In this document: positions 44,797 to 54,264 of the stretch, piece after piece
Numbering within the stretch: position 1 is the first letter of the stretch
Layout: every line of letters starts with the position of its first letter
DNA from: an uncultured Prevotella sp.
Lineage (GTDB): Bacteria > Bacteroidota > Bacteroidia > Bacteroidales > Bacteroidaceae
Assembly (NCBI GenBank): GCA_900314455.1
Contig: OMVI01000021.1
Span: 54,015-118,014 of the forward strand
Length of the DNA: 64,000 nt
Reading direction: 5' to 3'
Made by a program: the position numbers and the translations under genes
Notes under the pieces: generated by a model
Database searches by the model: none
The model's input: only the letters and a program-made list of their open reading frames with translations
Told to the model about the DNA's origin: nothing

Positions 44797-45942
44797 ATGT
44801 CATCAATTACGATACAAAAGGTGGAGACAAAGAAACAGTTGCGTTCCTTTGTCGACTTCCACTATGCACTCTACAAAGACAATCCTTACGACGTTCCGAA
44901 CCTTTTCATGGACGAGATGAACACTCTCACGCCCAGTAAGAATCCAGCTTTCGAGTTCTGTGACGCTGAGTACTATCTCGCATACGACGAGAATGGGAAA
45001 ATCGTCGGGCGTGTAGCAGCTATCATCAACAACAAAGCGAACAAGAAATGGGACAGAAAGAGCGTCCGGTTCGGGTGGATTGACTTCGTCGACGATATCA
45101 ATGTGAGCCGTGCTTTGCTAGATGCTGTTGCCGATTATGGCCGCAGTAAGGGCATGACGGAGATTGTCGGACCGCTCGGTTTCACTGATATGGACCCGGA
45201 GGGAATGCTCATCTGGGGCTTCGACAAGCTCGGTACGATGCCGACGATATACAATTACGACTATTATCCACGCCATATTGAGCAGCTGGGCGGATGGGAA
45301 AAGGACACCGACTACGTCGAATACTACATGCGTGTGCCGGAAAAAGTACCGGAGAAGTACAGCCGCATTGCAGAGATGGTGGAGCAACGCTATCACCTCC
45401 GTGTCCGTAAGCTGACCATGAAGGATGTCCGCGCCGGATATGGATATAAGGTGTTCGACCTCATCAACGATACCTACAAGGACTTGTATGGCTTCTCCGA
45501 GCTCTCGCAGAAGCAGATTGACCAGTACGTCAAGGAATATCTGCCGATGCTTGACTTGAGCCTCGTGACCTGCATTGAGGACGCAAGCGCCGACAACAAG
45601 CTCGTCGGCATTGGCATAACGATGCCTTCGATGAGCCGTGCCATGCAGAAGACACGCCGAGGACGGTTGTTCCCGTTCGGCTGGTGGCATCTACTTCGTG
45701 CCGTGAAGTTCCACAAGACGGAGGGTGTTGATTTGCTCCTGCTCGGTATTCTGCCGGAGTACCGCTCGAAAGGCGCCAACGCTCTGCTCTTTGCCGACCT
45801 CATCCCGCGTTACATCGACTATGGCTTCAAGTGGGGAGAAAGCCAGGTCGAGATGGAAAACAACGAAAATGTGCAGCGCCAGTGGGGAGCCCTCAACCCC
45901 GAGAACCACAAGCGCCGCCGCTGCTACAAGAAGCAGCTGTGA
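44797..45942 (+). CDS. GNAT-like N-acetyltransferase family protein
   Basis: Conserved Bacteroidales protein of 381 residues that I assign to the GNAT fold by its layout. The N-terminal half (VETKKQLRSFVDFHYALYKDN; NGKIVGRVAAIINNKAN; GMTEIVGPLGFTDMDPEG) and the C-terminal half (LVGIGITMPSMSRAM; LLLLGILPEYRSKGANALLF; YIDYGFKWGESQVEMENNEN) look like two GNAT-type units. LLGILPEYRSKGAN resembles the acetyl-CoA-binding motif A (Q/R-x-x-G-x-A). Substrate is unknown. The start at 44797 follows a consensus promoter that overlaps the preceding gene's stop. Confidence 0.72.
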   Translation: MSSITIQKVETKKQLRSFVDFHYALYKDNPYDVPNLFMDEMNTLTPSKNPAFEFCDAEYYLAYDENGKIVGRVAAIINNKANKKWDRKSVRFGWIDFVDDINVSRALLDAVADYGRSKGMTEIVGPLGFTDMDPEGMLIWGFDKLGTMPTIYNYDYYPRHIEQLGGWEKDTDYVEYYMRVPEKVPEKYSRIAEMVEQRYHLRVRKLTMKDVRAGYGYKVFDLINDTYKDLYGFSELSQKQIDQYVKEYLPMLDLSLVTCIEDASADNKLVGIGITMPSMSRAMQKTRRGRLFPFGWWHLLRAVKFHKTEGVDLLLLGILPEYRSKGANALLFADLIPRYIDYGFKWGESQVEMENNENVQRQWGALNPENHKRRRCYKKQL

Positions 45943-45960
45943 TTGCAGTGGCTGCCTCCT

Positions 45961-46028
45961 AGGCGCTGATAAGCGATTATGAGTGCTTATAACAGCCTAT
46001 TATCGCTTTTCATAGCCTGTCACCGCCT
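45961..46028. repeat. Hairpin of AAGCGAT/ATCGCTT words before parE
   Basis: Outer arms AGGCG (45961-45965) and CGCCT (46024-46028), inner arms AAGCGAT (45971-45977) and ATCGCTT (46002-46008). It shares GTGCTTATA and the general word set with the hairpin at 20760-20826. It may end transcription of the GNAT-like gene, but there is no T-run. Confidence 0.55.
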
Positions 46029-46079
46029 ACGAAGGACATACCCTGCTCACACCCCACCCACCACCAACAACTAACAGAA

Positions 46080-48041
46080 ATGCCAGAAAACAATAATACA
46101 CAACAAGTAGAATATAATGACGACAACATACGCCACCTCTCCGATATGGAGCACGTCCGCACGCGTCCGGGTATGTACATCGGACGACTCGGCGACGGTT
46201 CGCTGCCTGAGGACGGTATCTATGTGTTGCTGAAGGAAGTCATCGACAACTCTATCGACGAGTTCAAGATGAACGCCGGCGACAGAATAGAAGTCGATGT
46301 TGAGGACAACCTGCGCGTCTCCGTTCGTGACTACGGCCGCGGAATACCGCAGGGTAAGCTCGTTGAGGCTGTCTCCGTGCTCAACACCGGTGGTAAATAC
46401 GACTCCAAGGCGTTCAAGAAGAGCGTCGGACTGAACGGTGTCGGTGTCAAAGCCGTCAACGCATTGAGTTCCCGTTTCGAAGTCAAAAGCTACCGCGACG
46501 GCAAGGTCCGTGACCTCGTCTTCGAGAAAGGAGTGCTGAAGAGCGACAAGACCACAAAGTCGGATGATGAAAATGGAACCTATATCTTTTTCCAGCCCGA
46601 TGGCGGCGACAAGCTTTTCAAGAACTATTCCTTCCACGACGATATCGTGGAAACTATGCTCCGCAACTACACTTATCTGAATACGGGACTGACAATCATG
46701 TACAACGGGCGCCGCATTCAGAGCCGCCACGGACTGAAGGACTTGCTCGTTGACACCATGACAGAGGAGCCGCTGTATCCTATTGTGCACATGATTGGCG
46801 ACGATATCGAAATCGCTTTCACCCACACCAAGCAGTATGGCGAAGAGTATCATTCGTTTGTCAACGGTCAGCACACTACCCAAGGCGGTACCCATCAGAC
46901 TGCTTTCAAGGAGCATTTCGCACGCACCGTGAAGGAGTTCTTTGGCAAATACGAGTACAGTGACATACGAAACGGACTCGTGGCGGCAATCGCTGTCAAT
47001 GTCGAAGAGCCTGTCTTCGAGTCGCAAACGAAAATCAAACTGGGCTCAACGGTCATGGCTCCGGGTGGCGAAACGATAAATAAGTACGTTGGGGACTTCA
47101 TAAAGAAGAATGTCGACAACTACCTCCACATTCACAAGGAGGACTGCGCCGACATCATGGAAGAGCATATCAAGGAGGCCGAACGCGAGCGCAAGGCTAT
47201 GGCGGGAGTTGCTAAGCTGTCGCGTGAGCGTGCTAAGAAGGCTAATCTTCATAACCGTAAGCTTCGCGATTGTCGCATTCACTACAGCGATTCGAAGAAC
47301 GACCGCAAGGAGGAATCGTCCATTTTCATCACTGAGGGTGACTCCGCCAGCGGTAGTATAACGAAGAGCCGCGACGTGAACACGCAGGCTGTATTCTCAC
47401 TTCGTGGCAAACCGCTCAACTGTTACGGCTTGACGAAGAAGGTGTGCTACGAGAATGAGGAGTTCAATCTTCTTCAGGCAGCCCTCGATATAGAAGACGG
47501 ACTCGACAACTTGCGCTATAACAAGGTTATCGTGGCTACCGATGCCGATGTCGACGGTATGCACATCCGACTGCTTATCATAACTTTCTTCTTGCAGTTC
47601 TACCCAGAGCTTATCAAGAAAGGGCACGTCTACGTCCTTCAGACACCGCTGTTCCGTGTCCGCAACAAGCGCACGAAGATAAAGAACAAGCAGGTCATAA
47701 AGGATGCTGACGCCCATCTCGGCAAGAAGGAGAAGAAGAACGACTTCATTACCCGCTACTGTTACAGTGAGGAGGAACGCCTTAAGGCAATCAGCGACTT
47801 GGGCCCTGACCCTGAGATTACTCGATTCAAGGGTCTCGGTGAGATAAGCCCTGACGAGTTTGTGCACTTCATCGGACACGACATGCGTCTCGAACAGGTC
47901 ACGCTCCACAAGAATGACCAAGTGCAGAAGTTGCTCGAATACTACATGGGAAAGAATACTATGGAACGCCAGAACTTCATCATCGACAACCTTGTGGTGG
48001 AGGAAGACGTAGTGGAAGATACAAAACCTCTTGATGACTGA
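46080..48041 (+). CDS. parE: DNA topoisomerase IV subunit B
   Basis: ATPase subunit of topoisomerase IV, which decatenates sister chromosomes. It has 653 residues. The GHKL ATPase has [14 protein letters not shown] near residue 57, [11 protein letters not shown] near 87 and [14 protein letters not shown] near 118. The Toprim domain has [11 protein letters not shown] near 420 and the metal aspartates in [12 protein letters not shown] near 485. The short length and the absence of a GyrB-specific insertion favour ParE over GyrB, and a topoisomerase IV call is usual for this protein in Bacteroidota. parC is not adjacent here. An S41 protease follows after 19 bases. Confidence 0.9.
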   Translation: MPENNNTQQVEYNDDNIRHLSDMEHVRTRPGMYIGRLGDGSLPEDGIYVLLKEVIDNSIDEFKMNAGDRIEVDVEDNLRVSVRDYGRGIPQGKLVEAVSVLNTGGKYDSKAFKKSVGLNGVGVKAVNALSSRFEVKSYRDGKVRDLVFEKGVLKSDKTTKSDDENGTYIFFQPDGGDKLFKNYSFHDDIVETMLRNYTYLNTGLTIMYNGRRIQSRHGLKDLLVDTMTEEPLYPIVHMIGDDIEIAFTHTKQYGEEYHSFVNGQHTTQGGTHQTAFKEHFARTVKEFFGKYEYSDIRNGLVAAIAVNVEEPVFESQTKIKLGSTVMAPGGETINKYVGDFIKKNVDNYLHIHKEDCADIMEEHIKEAERERKAMAGVAKLSRERAKKANLHNRKLRDCRIHYSDSKNDRKEESSIFITEGDSASGSITKSRDVNTQAVFSLRGKPLNCYGLTKKVCYENEEFNLLQAALDIEDGLDNLRYNKVIVATDADVDGMHIRLLIITFFLQFYPELIKKGHVYVLQTPLFRVRNKRTKIKNKQVIKDADAHLGKKEKKNDFITRYCYSEEERLKAISDLGPDPEITRFKGLGEISPDEFVHFIGHDMRLEQVTLHKNDQVQKLLEYYMGKNTMERQNFIIDNLVVEEDVVEDTKPLDD

Positions 48042-48060
48042 TAAATAACTATTTACGACG

Positions 48061-49647
48061 ATGCGAACTTTCAAGTATCTTTTACTTCTCTACTTGTTTA
48101 CTATTTTGCCTCTGACGGCGTCCGCGCAGCTTAACTTCCGCATACGGAGCAATACCCCGGGGAATAAGCTTAAGACAGCGGAGAACATTATATGTAATAT
48201 GTATGTCGACTCGGTCGATGAGAATAAACTTGTCGAGGAAGGCATACGGGGCATGCTAAAGGAACTTGATCCGCATTCATCGTACTCCACTCCGAACGAG
48301 GCAAAGGCCATGCGGGAGAGTCTTGACGGCGATTTCGAAGGTATTGGCGTGACGTTCAATATGCTCAACGATACGCTGTATGTCATCCAGACCGTGCCGA
48401 AGGGACCGTCGGAGAAAGTCGGTGTACTGCCCGGCGACCGTATCGTGTGGGTCGACGACAGTCTTATAGCAGGCGTGAAGATGAGCCGCAACGATATTGT
48501 CAGTCGTCTGCGGGGTAAGAAGGGCTCGAAGGTGAAACTGGGAATCATACGCCCCGGTGTCAGTCATCGCCTCGATTTCGTTGTCAAGCGTGATGTGATT
48601 CCGTTGCATTCTGTTGAGGCTGCCTATATGATTCGACCTCATGTGGGATATATTAATGTATCTAGCTTCGGACGGACGACGCACAAGGAGTTCATGAAGG
48701 CGGCAGAGGAACTTCGCTCGAAGGGCATGACGACGCTCGTACTGGACCTCCAGAACAATGGCGGAGGACTGATGTCGGCTGCTGTCAGTATGTGTAACGA
48801 GTTCCTCGATAAGGACGAACAGATTGTCGTTGTGAAGGGATTGCGTACGCCGACGAAAGTTTACTCTGCTCACGGGGATGGTCTCATGCGCGACATGAAC
48901 GTCGTCGTGCTTGTCAACGAGTACACGGCTTCGGCTGCGGAGATAGTTTCAGGAGCGTTGCAGGAGAACGACCGTGCCACTATCGTTGGGCGGCGGACGT
49001 TCGGAAAGGGACTTGTGCAGCAGCCGTTCAATTTCGACGACGGCAGTATGATGCGTATCACCATCGCCCATTACTACACTCCGTCGGGCCGTTGCATACA
49101 GAAGCCGTACAAGAAGGGCGACACCGACGACTATGAAAAGGACATTGAGAACCGCCTGAAGCATGGTGAGCTGACCTGTGTGGACTCTATTCATCTTGAT
49201 AAGAGCCAGGTCTTCTACACCACACGCAAGCATCGCGCGGTCTACGGAGGCGGTGGCATCATGCCGGACGAGTTCGTTCCGCTCGACACGACGCAGTATT
49301 CGCAGTACTATCGCAAGCTGATGACGAGCAATATCGTCAACGAGCAGGTCATGAGATGCATCGATGTGCAACGCAAGGACTTAAAGACGAAGTACAAGAC
49401 GTTCGACATTTTCGACTCAAAGTACACTGTTCCGAAGTCGCTGACCGACAAAATCATCGCTGCGGGAAAGCAAAAGAAGATAGAGCCGAAGGACGATGCC
49501 GACCTCAAAGAGACGCTTCCGTCGTTGCGAACGGTAATAAAGGCAATCATAGCGCGCGACTTGTGGACGAGCAGCGAGTACTATCAGATAGTGAATACTC
49601 GTAGTGACATCGTTAAGCGAGCGGTCAGTCTGATTGAGAATAAATAA
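48061..49647 (+). CDS. S41 family C-terminal processing peptidase
   Basis: Exported serine protease of the CtpA/Prc type that trims or degrades periplasmic proteins. The 528 residues carry a signal peptide (MRTFKYLLLLYLFTILPLTASAQ). A PDZ domain spans about residues 85-165 (FEGIGVTFNML; VGVLPGDRIVWVDD). The catalytic core has Ser291 (EYTASAAEIVSG) and Lys316 (RTFGKGLVQQPF). The 25-residue spacing is that of the Ser-Lys dyad in CtpA, so the enzyme should be active. A helical C-terminal tail of about 130 residues follows. Nineteen bases after parE, probably one transcript. Confidence 0.94.
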   Translation: MRTFKYLLLLYLFTILPLTASAQLNFRIRSNTPGNKLKTAENIICNMYVDSVDENKLVEEGIRGMLKELDPHSSYSTPNEAKAMRESLDGDFEGIGVTFNMLNDTLYVIQTVPKGPSEKVGVLPGDRIVWVDDSLIAGVKMSRNDIVSRLRGKKGSKVKLGIIRPGVSHRLDFVVKRDVIPLHSVEAAYMIRPHVGYINVSSFGRTTHKEFMKAAEELRSKGMTTLVLDLQNNGGGLMSAAVSMCNEFLDKDEQIVVVKGLRTPTKVYSAHGDGLMRDMNVVVLVNEYTASAAEIVSGALQENDRATIVGRRTFGKGLVQQPFNFDDGSMMRITIAHYYTPSGRCIQKPYKKGDTDDYEKDIENRLKHGELTCVDSIHLDKSQVFYTTRKHRAVYGGGGIMPDEFVPLDTTQYSQYYRKLMTSNIVNEQVMRCIDVQRKDLKTKYKTFDIFDSKYTVPKSLTDKIIAAGKQKKIEPKDDADLKETLPSLRTVIKAIIARDLWTSSEYYQIVNTRSDIVKRAVSLIENK

Positions 49648-49726
49648 ATTTAATAACAGCCTTCTGCCCCTTCAGCGTCATGGAATGGCGGAGAATAGGG
49701 TGGGAAGGTGAGTATATTGCATCATT

Positions 49727-50149
49727 ATGATTACTTACAACTCTGACGGCGTGGCAATGCCGAAGTTCCCGAAAAGGGCTACAAGCAAGTGGATACGTGC
49801 CGTTGCCGCCACTTTCGGACGCAAGGTCGGTGAGGTGGGGTACATGTTTGTCAACGACGAAATTATCCTTAAGACGAACCGCGAGTACCTCGGACACGAC
49901 TATTACACCGACATTATCACCTTCGATTACGACGAAGGCGACACCATAAACGGTGATATTGTCATCTCGGTGGACACCGTCCGCTCCAACGCGGAGAAGT
50001 TTCAGAAGGCTTACGACGACGAACTGCACCGCGTTATCATCCATGGCATACTCCATTTGTGCGGCATCAACGACAAGGGACCTGGCGAACGGGAAATCAT
50101 GGAAGCCAATGAGGATAATGCATTGGCACTCCTCGCCACTATGAAATAG
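49727..50149 (+). CDS. ybeY: Endoribonuclease YbeY (16S rRNA maturation)
   Basis: Single-strand endoribonuclease involved in 16S rRNA 3'-end maturation and ribosome quality control. The 140 residues contain VGYMFVNDEIILKTNREYLGH near 37, the TDIITFDYDEG block near 62, and the zinc site HGILHLCGIND. His106 and His110 are conserved, but the third ligand position (His in E. coli, H-x3-H-x5-H) is Asp116. From family knowledge this H-to-D change is common in Bacteroidota, so it is probably functional. It starts 79 bases after the S41 protease. Confidence 0.93.
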   Translation: MITYNSDGVAMPKFPKRATSKWIRAVAATFGRKVGEVGYMFVNDEIILKTNREYLGHDYYTDIITFDYDEGDTINGDIVISVDTVRSNAEKFQKAYDDELHRVIIHGILHLCGINDKGPGEREIMEANEDNALALLATMK

Positions 50150-50203
50150 CCGTGGCTCCGATGTGAACGTCAGTGTGTTATAGTATTTTTTAAGAAATAT
50201 TGT

Positions 50204-50234
50204 TTTGCAATTCCGCAATATTACAGTATTTTTG
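50204..50234 (+). promoter_or_regulatory. gpmA promoter
   Basis: TTTG at 50204-50207, 19-base spacer, TATTTTTG at 50227-50234, then an A-rich leader to the ATG at 50301 with AAAGGAA-type ribosome contact at 50287-50293. Confidence 0.82.
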
Positions 50235-50300
50235 CGACTTGAACGAACACACAATAATAGGTAAATTTATTATCAACAAATATAAGAAAGGAATATTAAG

Positions 50301-51047
50301 ATGAAAAGAATTGTATTGGTTCGTCATGGTGAGAGCCAGTGGAACATGGAGAACCGTTTTACAGGTTGGACTAACGTAGACCTCACTCCTAAAGGTCAGA
50401 AGGAGGCTTATGCTGCCGGTGAGCTTCTTAAGAAGCAGGGTTTCCACTTCGACCAGGCTTATACTTCATATCTGAAGCGTGCCGTCAAGACCCTTAACGC
50501 TGTTCTCGACGCAATGGACGAGGACTGGATACCAGTTGAGAAGACATGGCGTCTGAACGAAAAACACTACGGAATGCTGCAGGGTCTTAACAAGGCTGAG
50601 ACAGCAGAGAAGTACGGTGACGAGCAGGTTCACATCTGGCGCCGCAGCTTCGACGTAGCTCCTCACGACCTTCCGGACGACGGTGTGGGCAGTGCATTTG
50701 CTGATCCACGTTACGCTAAGGTTCCGCAGGAGTACCTTCCACGCACGGAGAGCCTCAAAGATGCCATCGCCCGCGTTATGCCATATTGGGAATGCGTTAT
50801 CTTCCCGAAGCTTAAAGAAGTCGACAACATCATCGTTGCCGCTCACGGAAACAGTCTCCGCGGTATCGTTAAGCACCTGAAGAATATCAGCGACGAGGAT
50901 ATCCCTGCTCTGAACATCCCAACCGCAACTCCGTATGTATTCGAATTCGACGATGATTTGAAGCTTGTCAAGGACTATTACCTCGGCGACCCGGAGGAAA
51001 TCAAGCGCAAGCAGCAGGCTGTAGCCAACCAAGGTAAGGCTAAATAA
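50301..51047 (+). CDS. gpmA: 2,3-bisphosphoglycerate-dependent phosphoglycerate mutase
   Basis: Glycolytic enzyme that interconverts 3- and 2-phosphoglycerate through a phosphohistidine. The 248 residues match the cofactor-dependent family: [19 protein letters not shown] with the phosphorylated His9, the substrate block [22 protein letters not shown] near 95, and the second histidine in [15 protein letters not shown] near 182. It has its own consensus promoter and a hairpin downstream, so it is probably monocistronic and well expressed. Confidence 0.97.
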   Translation: MKRIVLVRHGESQWNMENRFTGWTNVDLTPKGQKEAYAAGELLKKQGFHFDQAYTSYLKRAVKTLNAVLDAMDEDWIPVEKTWRLNEKHYGMLQGLNKAETAEKYGDEQVHIWRRSFDVAPHDLPDDGVGSAFADPRYAKVPQEYLPRTESLKDAIARVMPYWECVIFPKLKEVDNIIVAAHGNSLRGIVKHLKNISDEDIPALNIPTATPYVFEFDDDLKLVKDYYLGDPEEIKRKQQAVANQGKAK

Positions 51048-51055
51048 GGAAGATA

Positions 51056-51120
51056 TGATGATGGGATGATTGGATGATAGCCACTTCATCCCATTATCCT
51101 TTCATCTCATCATCCCATCA
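51056..51120 (+). terminator. Hairpin after gpmA built of GATGATGGGA words
   Basis: TGATGGGATGAT (51059-51070) pairs perfectly with ATCATCCCATCA (51109-51120), with further partial pairing inside. No T-run follows, so it is either an atypical terminator or a repeat hairpin. It ends 13 bases before the esterase start. Confidence 0.5.
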
Positions 51121-51133
51121 AACACATTCAATA

Positions 51134-51958
51134 ATGCAATACCGTAAGATTTTTCTGACGCTTGCAGCCGTTGCCGTTTCTTTTGCGGCGATGGCTCAGC
51201 AGACGTTCGACGTGAACCTTTATAGCGGTTCTGCGCCCAACGATAACGGTGATAGGTACGACACAGCCAAAGTTCGTGTCTTCCTGCCGGTTGAGAGTGA
51301 GGCGACAGGGCGTGCCGTCGTGATATGCCCTGGTGGAGGTTATCACCATCTGGCGTTGAAGAAAGAAGGATACGATTGGGGCGAATTCTTCCAGAGTCAG
51401 GGCATTGCTGCAGTCGTGTTGAAGTACCGTATGCCCCACGGAAACCCCGATGTGCCTATCAGCGATGCAGAGCAGGCAATGAAGTTGGTGCGTGCCAATG
51501 CTGCAGGATGGCATGTCTCGCTCAACGATGTCGGCATAATGGGCTTCTCGGCAGGTGGCCATCTCGCTTCAACGATAGCCACTCAGAGCACCGGCGATGC
51601 GAAGCCGAACTTCCAGATACTCTTCTATCCGGTCATAACGATGATGGAAGGCTACGGACATGAGGGCAGTTTCCACAACTTCCTCGGTGATCATGACAGC
51701 AAGAAGTACCAGAAACGCTACAGCTCCGACATGCATGTGACCCGTGTTACACCTCGTGCTTTCATAGCATTGTGCGACGACGACCAGGCTGTTCCGCCTG
51801 CAAACGGAGTCAATTACTACATGGAGCTCTACCGTAACGATGTCCGCGCCACACTGCACGTTTATCCGGGCGGTGGTCATGGTTGGGGAAGCAACATCAG
51901 CTTCAAGTACCATGACGAGATGATGATGGACTTCAAAGCTTGGCTTAAGTCGTTCTAG
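51134..51958 (+). CDS. Secreted alpha/beta-hydrolase, acetyl-xylan-esterase-like
   Basis: Exported serine esterase of 274 residues with a signal peptide (MQYRKIFLTLAAVAVSFAAMAQ). The oxyanion-hole segment AVVICPGGGYHHLALKKEGYD near residue 61, the nucleophile elbow GFSAGGHLAS with Ser139, an acidic region ALCDDDQAVPP near 213, and HVYPGGGHGWG near 246 with the catalytic histidine give a complete triad layout. Relatives include deacetylases acting on hemicellulose side chains; the substrate here is inferred only. Start 51134 is chosen because it begins the signal peptide. A strong terminator follows. Confidence 0.82.
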   Translation: MQYRKIFLTLAAVAVSFAAMAQQTFDVNLYSGSAPNDNGDRYDTAKVRVFLPVESEATGRAVVICPGGGYHHLALKKEGYDWGEFFQSQGIAAVVLKYRMPHGNPDVPISDAEQAMKLVRANAAGWHVSLNDVGIMGFSAGGHLASTIATQSTGDAKPNFQILFYPVITMMEGYGHEGSFHNFLGDHDSKKYQKRYSSDMHVTRVTPRAFIALCDDDQAVPPANGVNYYMELYRNDVRATLHVYPGGGHGWGSNISFKYHDEMMMDFKAWLKSF

Positions 51959-51997
51959 GACTTAGCACAAGCCATCATTAAGCTTTGCTTATATGGT

Positions 51998-52044
51998 ATT
52001 AAGGCATGCTTTGGGATTAACCAAGGCATGCCTTAATTCGTTTT
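51998..52044 (+). terminator. Terminator after the esterase gene
   Basis: ATTAAGGCATGCTTTGG (from 51998) pairs with CCAAGGCATGCCTTAAT (52021-52037), a stem of about 16 base pairs with one bulge, followed by TCGTTTT. It lies between convergent genes and may act in both directions. Confidence 0.8.
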
Positions 52045-52116
52045 ATAGAGCTTGTACAACGACTTCTAAGTTCAAAACGCAAACGCTTCAAAACTCAACA
52101 CTTAAATCTTATCACC

Positions 52117-54171
52117 TTATCTACTTTGATTTTTATATGCGTCGAGACCTTTGTTGAGGAATTCGGCAAAGGCTTTAGCGTCTTCCTTGTATTCGAATGA
52201 GCCGCACAGAGGTTTCCCGTTGTTGTCGAGCGGTACGTAGAAAGGCTGCCCGAGGAAGCCGAACTTCGTCTCTTCAAGGTAGCTCCACTTGTCGCCAACA
52301 GTGCGAAGCTTGTGCGTCTTGTCGTCGGCTGATTTCTCTTCTATAACCTTTGGCAGTGGCGTCTTGTCGTCGACGTACAGCGAAATGAGAACATAGTCGT
52401 TAGAAAGGAGTTTTGCAACTGTTGGGTCCGTCCACACGGCAGCTTCCATTTTGCGGCAGTTGACACATCCGAAGCCGGTGAAGTCGAGCAGAACAGGTTT
52501 GTGCAGTGCCTTTGCGGCAGCCATTCCCTCGTCGTAAGATGTATATTTCGCCCTCACCTCGTCAGCCTTATAGAGATTGAAATCCTGCGTGTACATAGGC
52601 GGAGCGAATGCTGATACCGCCTTGCATGGCGCTCCCCACAGTCCCGGAACCATATAGATTCCGAACGCAATGGACACAAGTCCGAGCATAACCGACACCA
52701 CCGGCTGCGGCTTTGGGTTGTCGCCGTCGCTCCGGAAGTGGTAGACTCCGATGAGATATAGTCCTAACAGAAAGAAGATGGCTATCCACAGAGCGAGGAA
52801 AGTCTCCCTGTCGAGGATGTGCCAACCGTATGCGAGGTCGGCAACGGAGAGGAATTTCAACGAGAAAGCAAGCTCAATGAATCCCAATACAACCTTAACC
52901 GTGTTCATCCATGCCCCTGATTTCGGTGCTTTCTTCATCCAACTCGGGAACATTGCGAAAAGAGTGAAGGGTAGGGCGAGTGCCAATGCGAAGCCGAACA
53001 TTCCCACGGCGGGCGCCACCCAGTTGTGACTTGTGGCGGCTTCGACGAGCAACAGACCCACGACAGGTGCCGTACACGAGAAGCTGACAAGCGAAAGCGT
53101 GAACGCCATGAGGAAGATTGAGAGCAGACCAGTTGTCCTCGACGCCTTCGAACTCGTCTTGTTGCCCCACGATGAAGGCAGAGTCAGTTCGAAACAGCCG
53201 AAGAAACTCAGTGCGAAAACAAGCAGAAGGAGAAAGAAGAAGATGTTGAACGGAGCGTTGGTGGCAAGCTCATTGAGTTTACGAGGTCCGAAAATTGCCG
53301 TTATAAGCACAGCCAGCGCCATGTAAATGACAATTATCGAGACTCCATAGATAACCGCATCCATTATGCCCTGTCGCCTATTGCTTGAGCGGTGCAGAAA
53401 AAAACTGACCGTCATTGGTATCACCGGCCACACGCAAGGTGTCAGAAGCGCTACCAGTCCTCCAAGAATGCCCATAAGAAAGATGTACCACAGTGAACGG
53501 CTGGAGGCGTTTGGCTCGAAGCTTCGCATCTCGCTGATTACCGGAGTCCATAAATCAGAATTCAAAGACGAAACCGCCGTATCCGCCTTCACCGTGTCTG
53601 GAGCCGTTGCCGCTGTGTCTGTTGCAAGAAGGTCGGCAACGGCTGTGTCGCTATTGGTGGTCGGCTGTGCCTCGTCTGCTGTCGTTGAGGCTGCCGCAGC
53701 TGCTGCGGTCGCGTCCTTTATGCCCTCACCGGAGTAGGAGAAGTCGACAGATTGTGGTGGAAGACACATGTGGTCGTCACACGCCCCATACTCAAGATAA
53801 CCGCTGATGCTGTACCTCTTGTCGGTGATAGTAAATCTTTGGACGAACTGAACGCTGTGCTCGAAGTACCGCACGCGCATCCCGAAGACGGCATCGTTGA
53901 TGTTTATCTCTTTGCCGACAGCCCGAAGCCCGCCCTGAGGCTTAGCTCCCGTGGCATGTTCTACCGTCAGCGTCGCCGAGGTAGGGCCTCCGCTGGGTAG
54001 CGAAACTGAGTAAACGTGCCATCCATTGTCGATGGAACCGCTGAAAATGACGTCCACTTCGGTTGGCGAAACCCTTTTCTGGCTTACCGAGAAACGAACG
54101 GCGTCAGCCTGTGCATATGCCGACAAGCATGCAATCAGTGCTATTAACGATATTATTGATTTCTTGAACAT
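52117..54171 (-). CDS. dsbD: Thiol:disulfide interchange protein DsbD
   Basis: Inner-membrane reductant shuttle that carries electrons from cytoplasmic thioredoxin to periplasmic thiol proteins. It has 684 residues. After a signal peptide comes an N-terminal beta domain with the redox pair in YGACDDHMCLPP near residue 132. Then there is an Ala/Thr-rich linker (about 155-215), an eight-helix membrane core (GGLVALLTPCVWPVIPM near 236; FSCTAPVVGLLL near 365), and a C-terminal thioredoxin domain with GFGCVNCRKME near 575. All three cysteine pairs are present, so it should be functional. It is divergent from a thioredoxin-fold lipoprotein gene. Confidence 0.94.
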   Translation of the reverse strand: MFKKSIISLIALIACLSAYAQADAVRFSVSQKRVSPTEVDVIFSGSIDNGWHVYSVSLPSGGPTSATLTVEHATGAKPQGGLRAVGKEININDAVFGMRVRYFEHSVQFVQRFTITDKRYSISGYLEYGACDDHMCLPPQSVDFSYSGEGIKDATAAAAAASTTADEAQPTTNSDTAVADLLATDTAATAPDTVKADTAVSSLNSDLWTPVISEMRSFEPNASSRSLWYIFLMGILGGLVALLTPCVWPVIPMTVSFFLHRSSNRRQGIMDAVIYGVSIIVIYMALAVLITAIFGPRKLNELATNAPFNIFFFLLLLVFALSFFGCFELTLPSSWGNKTSSKASRTTGLLSIFLMAFTLSLVSFSCTAPVVGLLLVEAATSHNWVAPAVGMFGFALALALPFTLFAMFPSWMKKAPKSGAWMNTVKVVLGFIELAFSLKFLSVADLAYGWHILDRETFLALWIAIFFLLGLYLIGVYHFRSDGDNPKPQPVVSVMLGLVSIAFGIYMVPGLWGAPCKAVSAFAPPMYTQDFNLYKADEVRAKYTSYDEGMAAAKALHKPVLLDFTGFGCVNCRKMEAAVWTDPTVAKLLSNDYVLISLYVDDKTPLPKVIEEKSADDKTHKLRTVGDKWSYLEETKFGFLGQPFYVPLDNNGKPLCGSFEYKEDAKAFAEFLNKGLDAYKNQSR

Positions 54172-54204
54172 ACAGCTAAACTTTATGCAAAAGTAGGAAA
54201 TTAT

Positions 54205-54235
54205 TTTGTCTTTTGATGTAAATGATGTAATTTTG
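54205..54235 (+). promoter_or_regulatory. Promoter of the DUF4369 lipoprotein gene
   Basis: TTTG at 54205-54208, 19-base spacer, TAATTTTG at 54228-54235, 29 bases before the ATG at 54265. A GTG at 54235 overlaps the -7 box and cannot be the start. Confidence 0.8.
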
Positions 54236-54264
54236 TGTCCAAAAATAAGAAATACAACATCATA

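Noticed and set aside
46071-47027. 318-codon minus-strand frame opposite parE
   Set aside because: parE is certain on the plus strand; the antisense frame shows no recognisable protein features.
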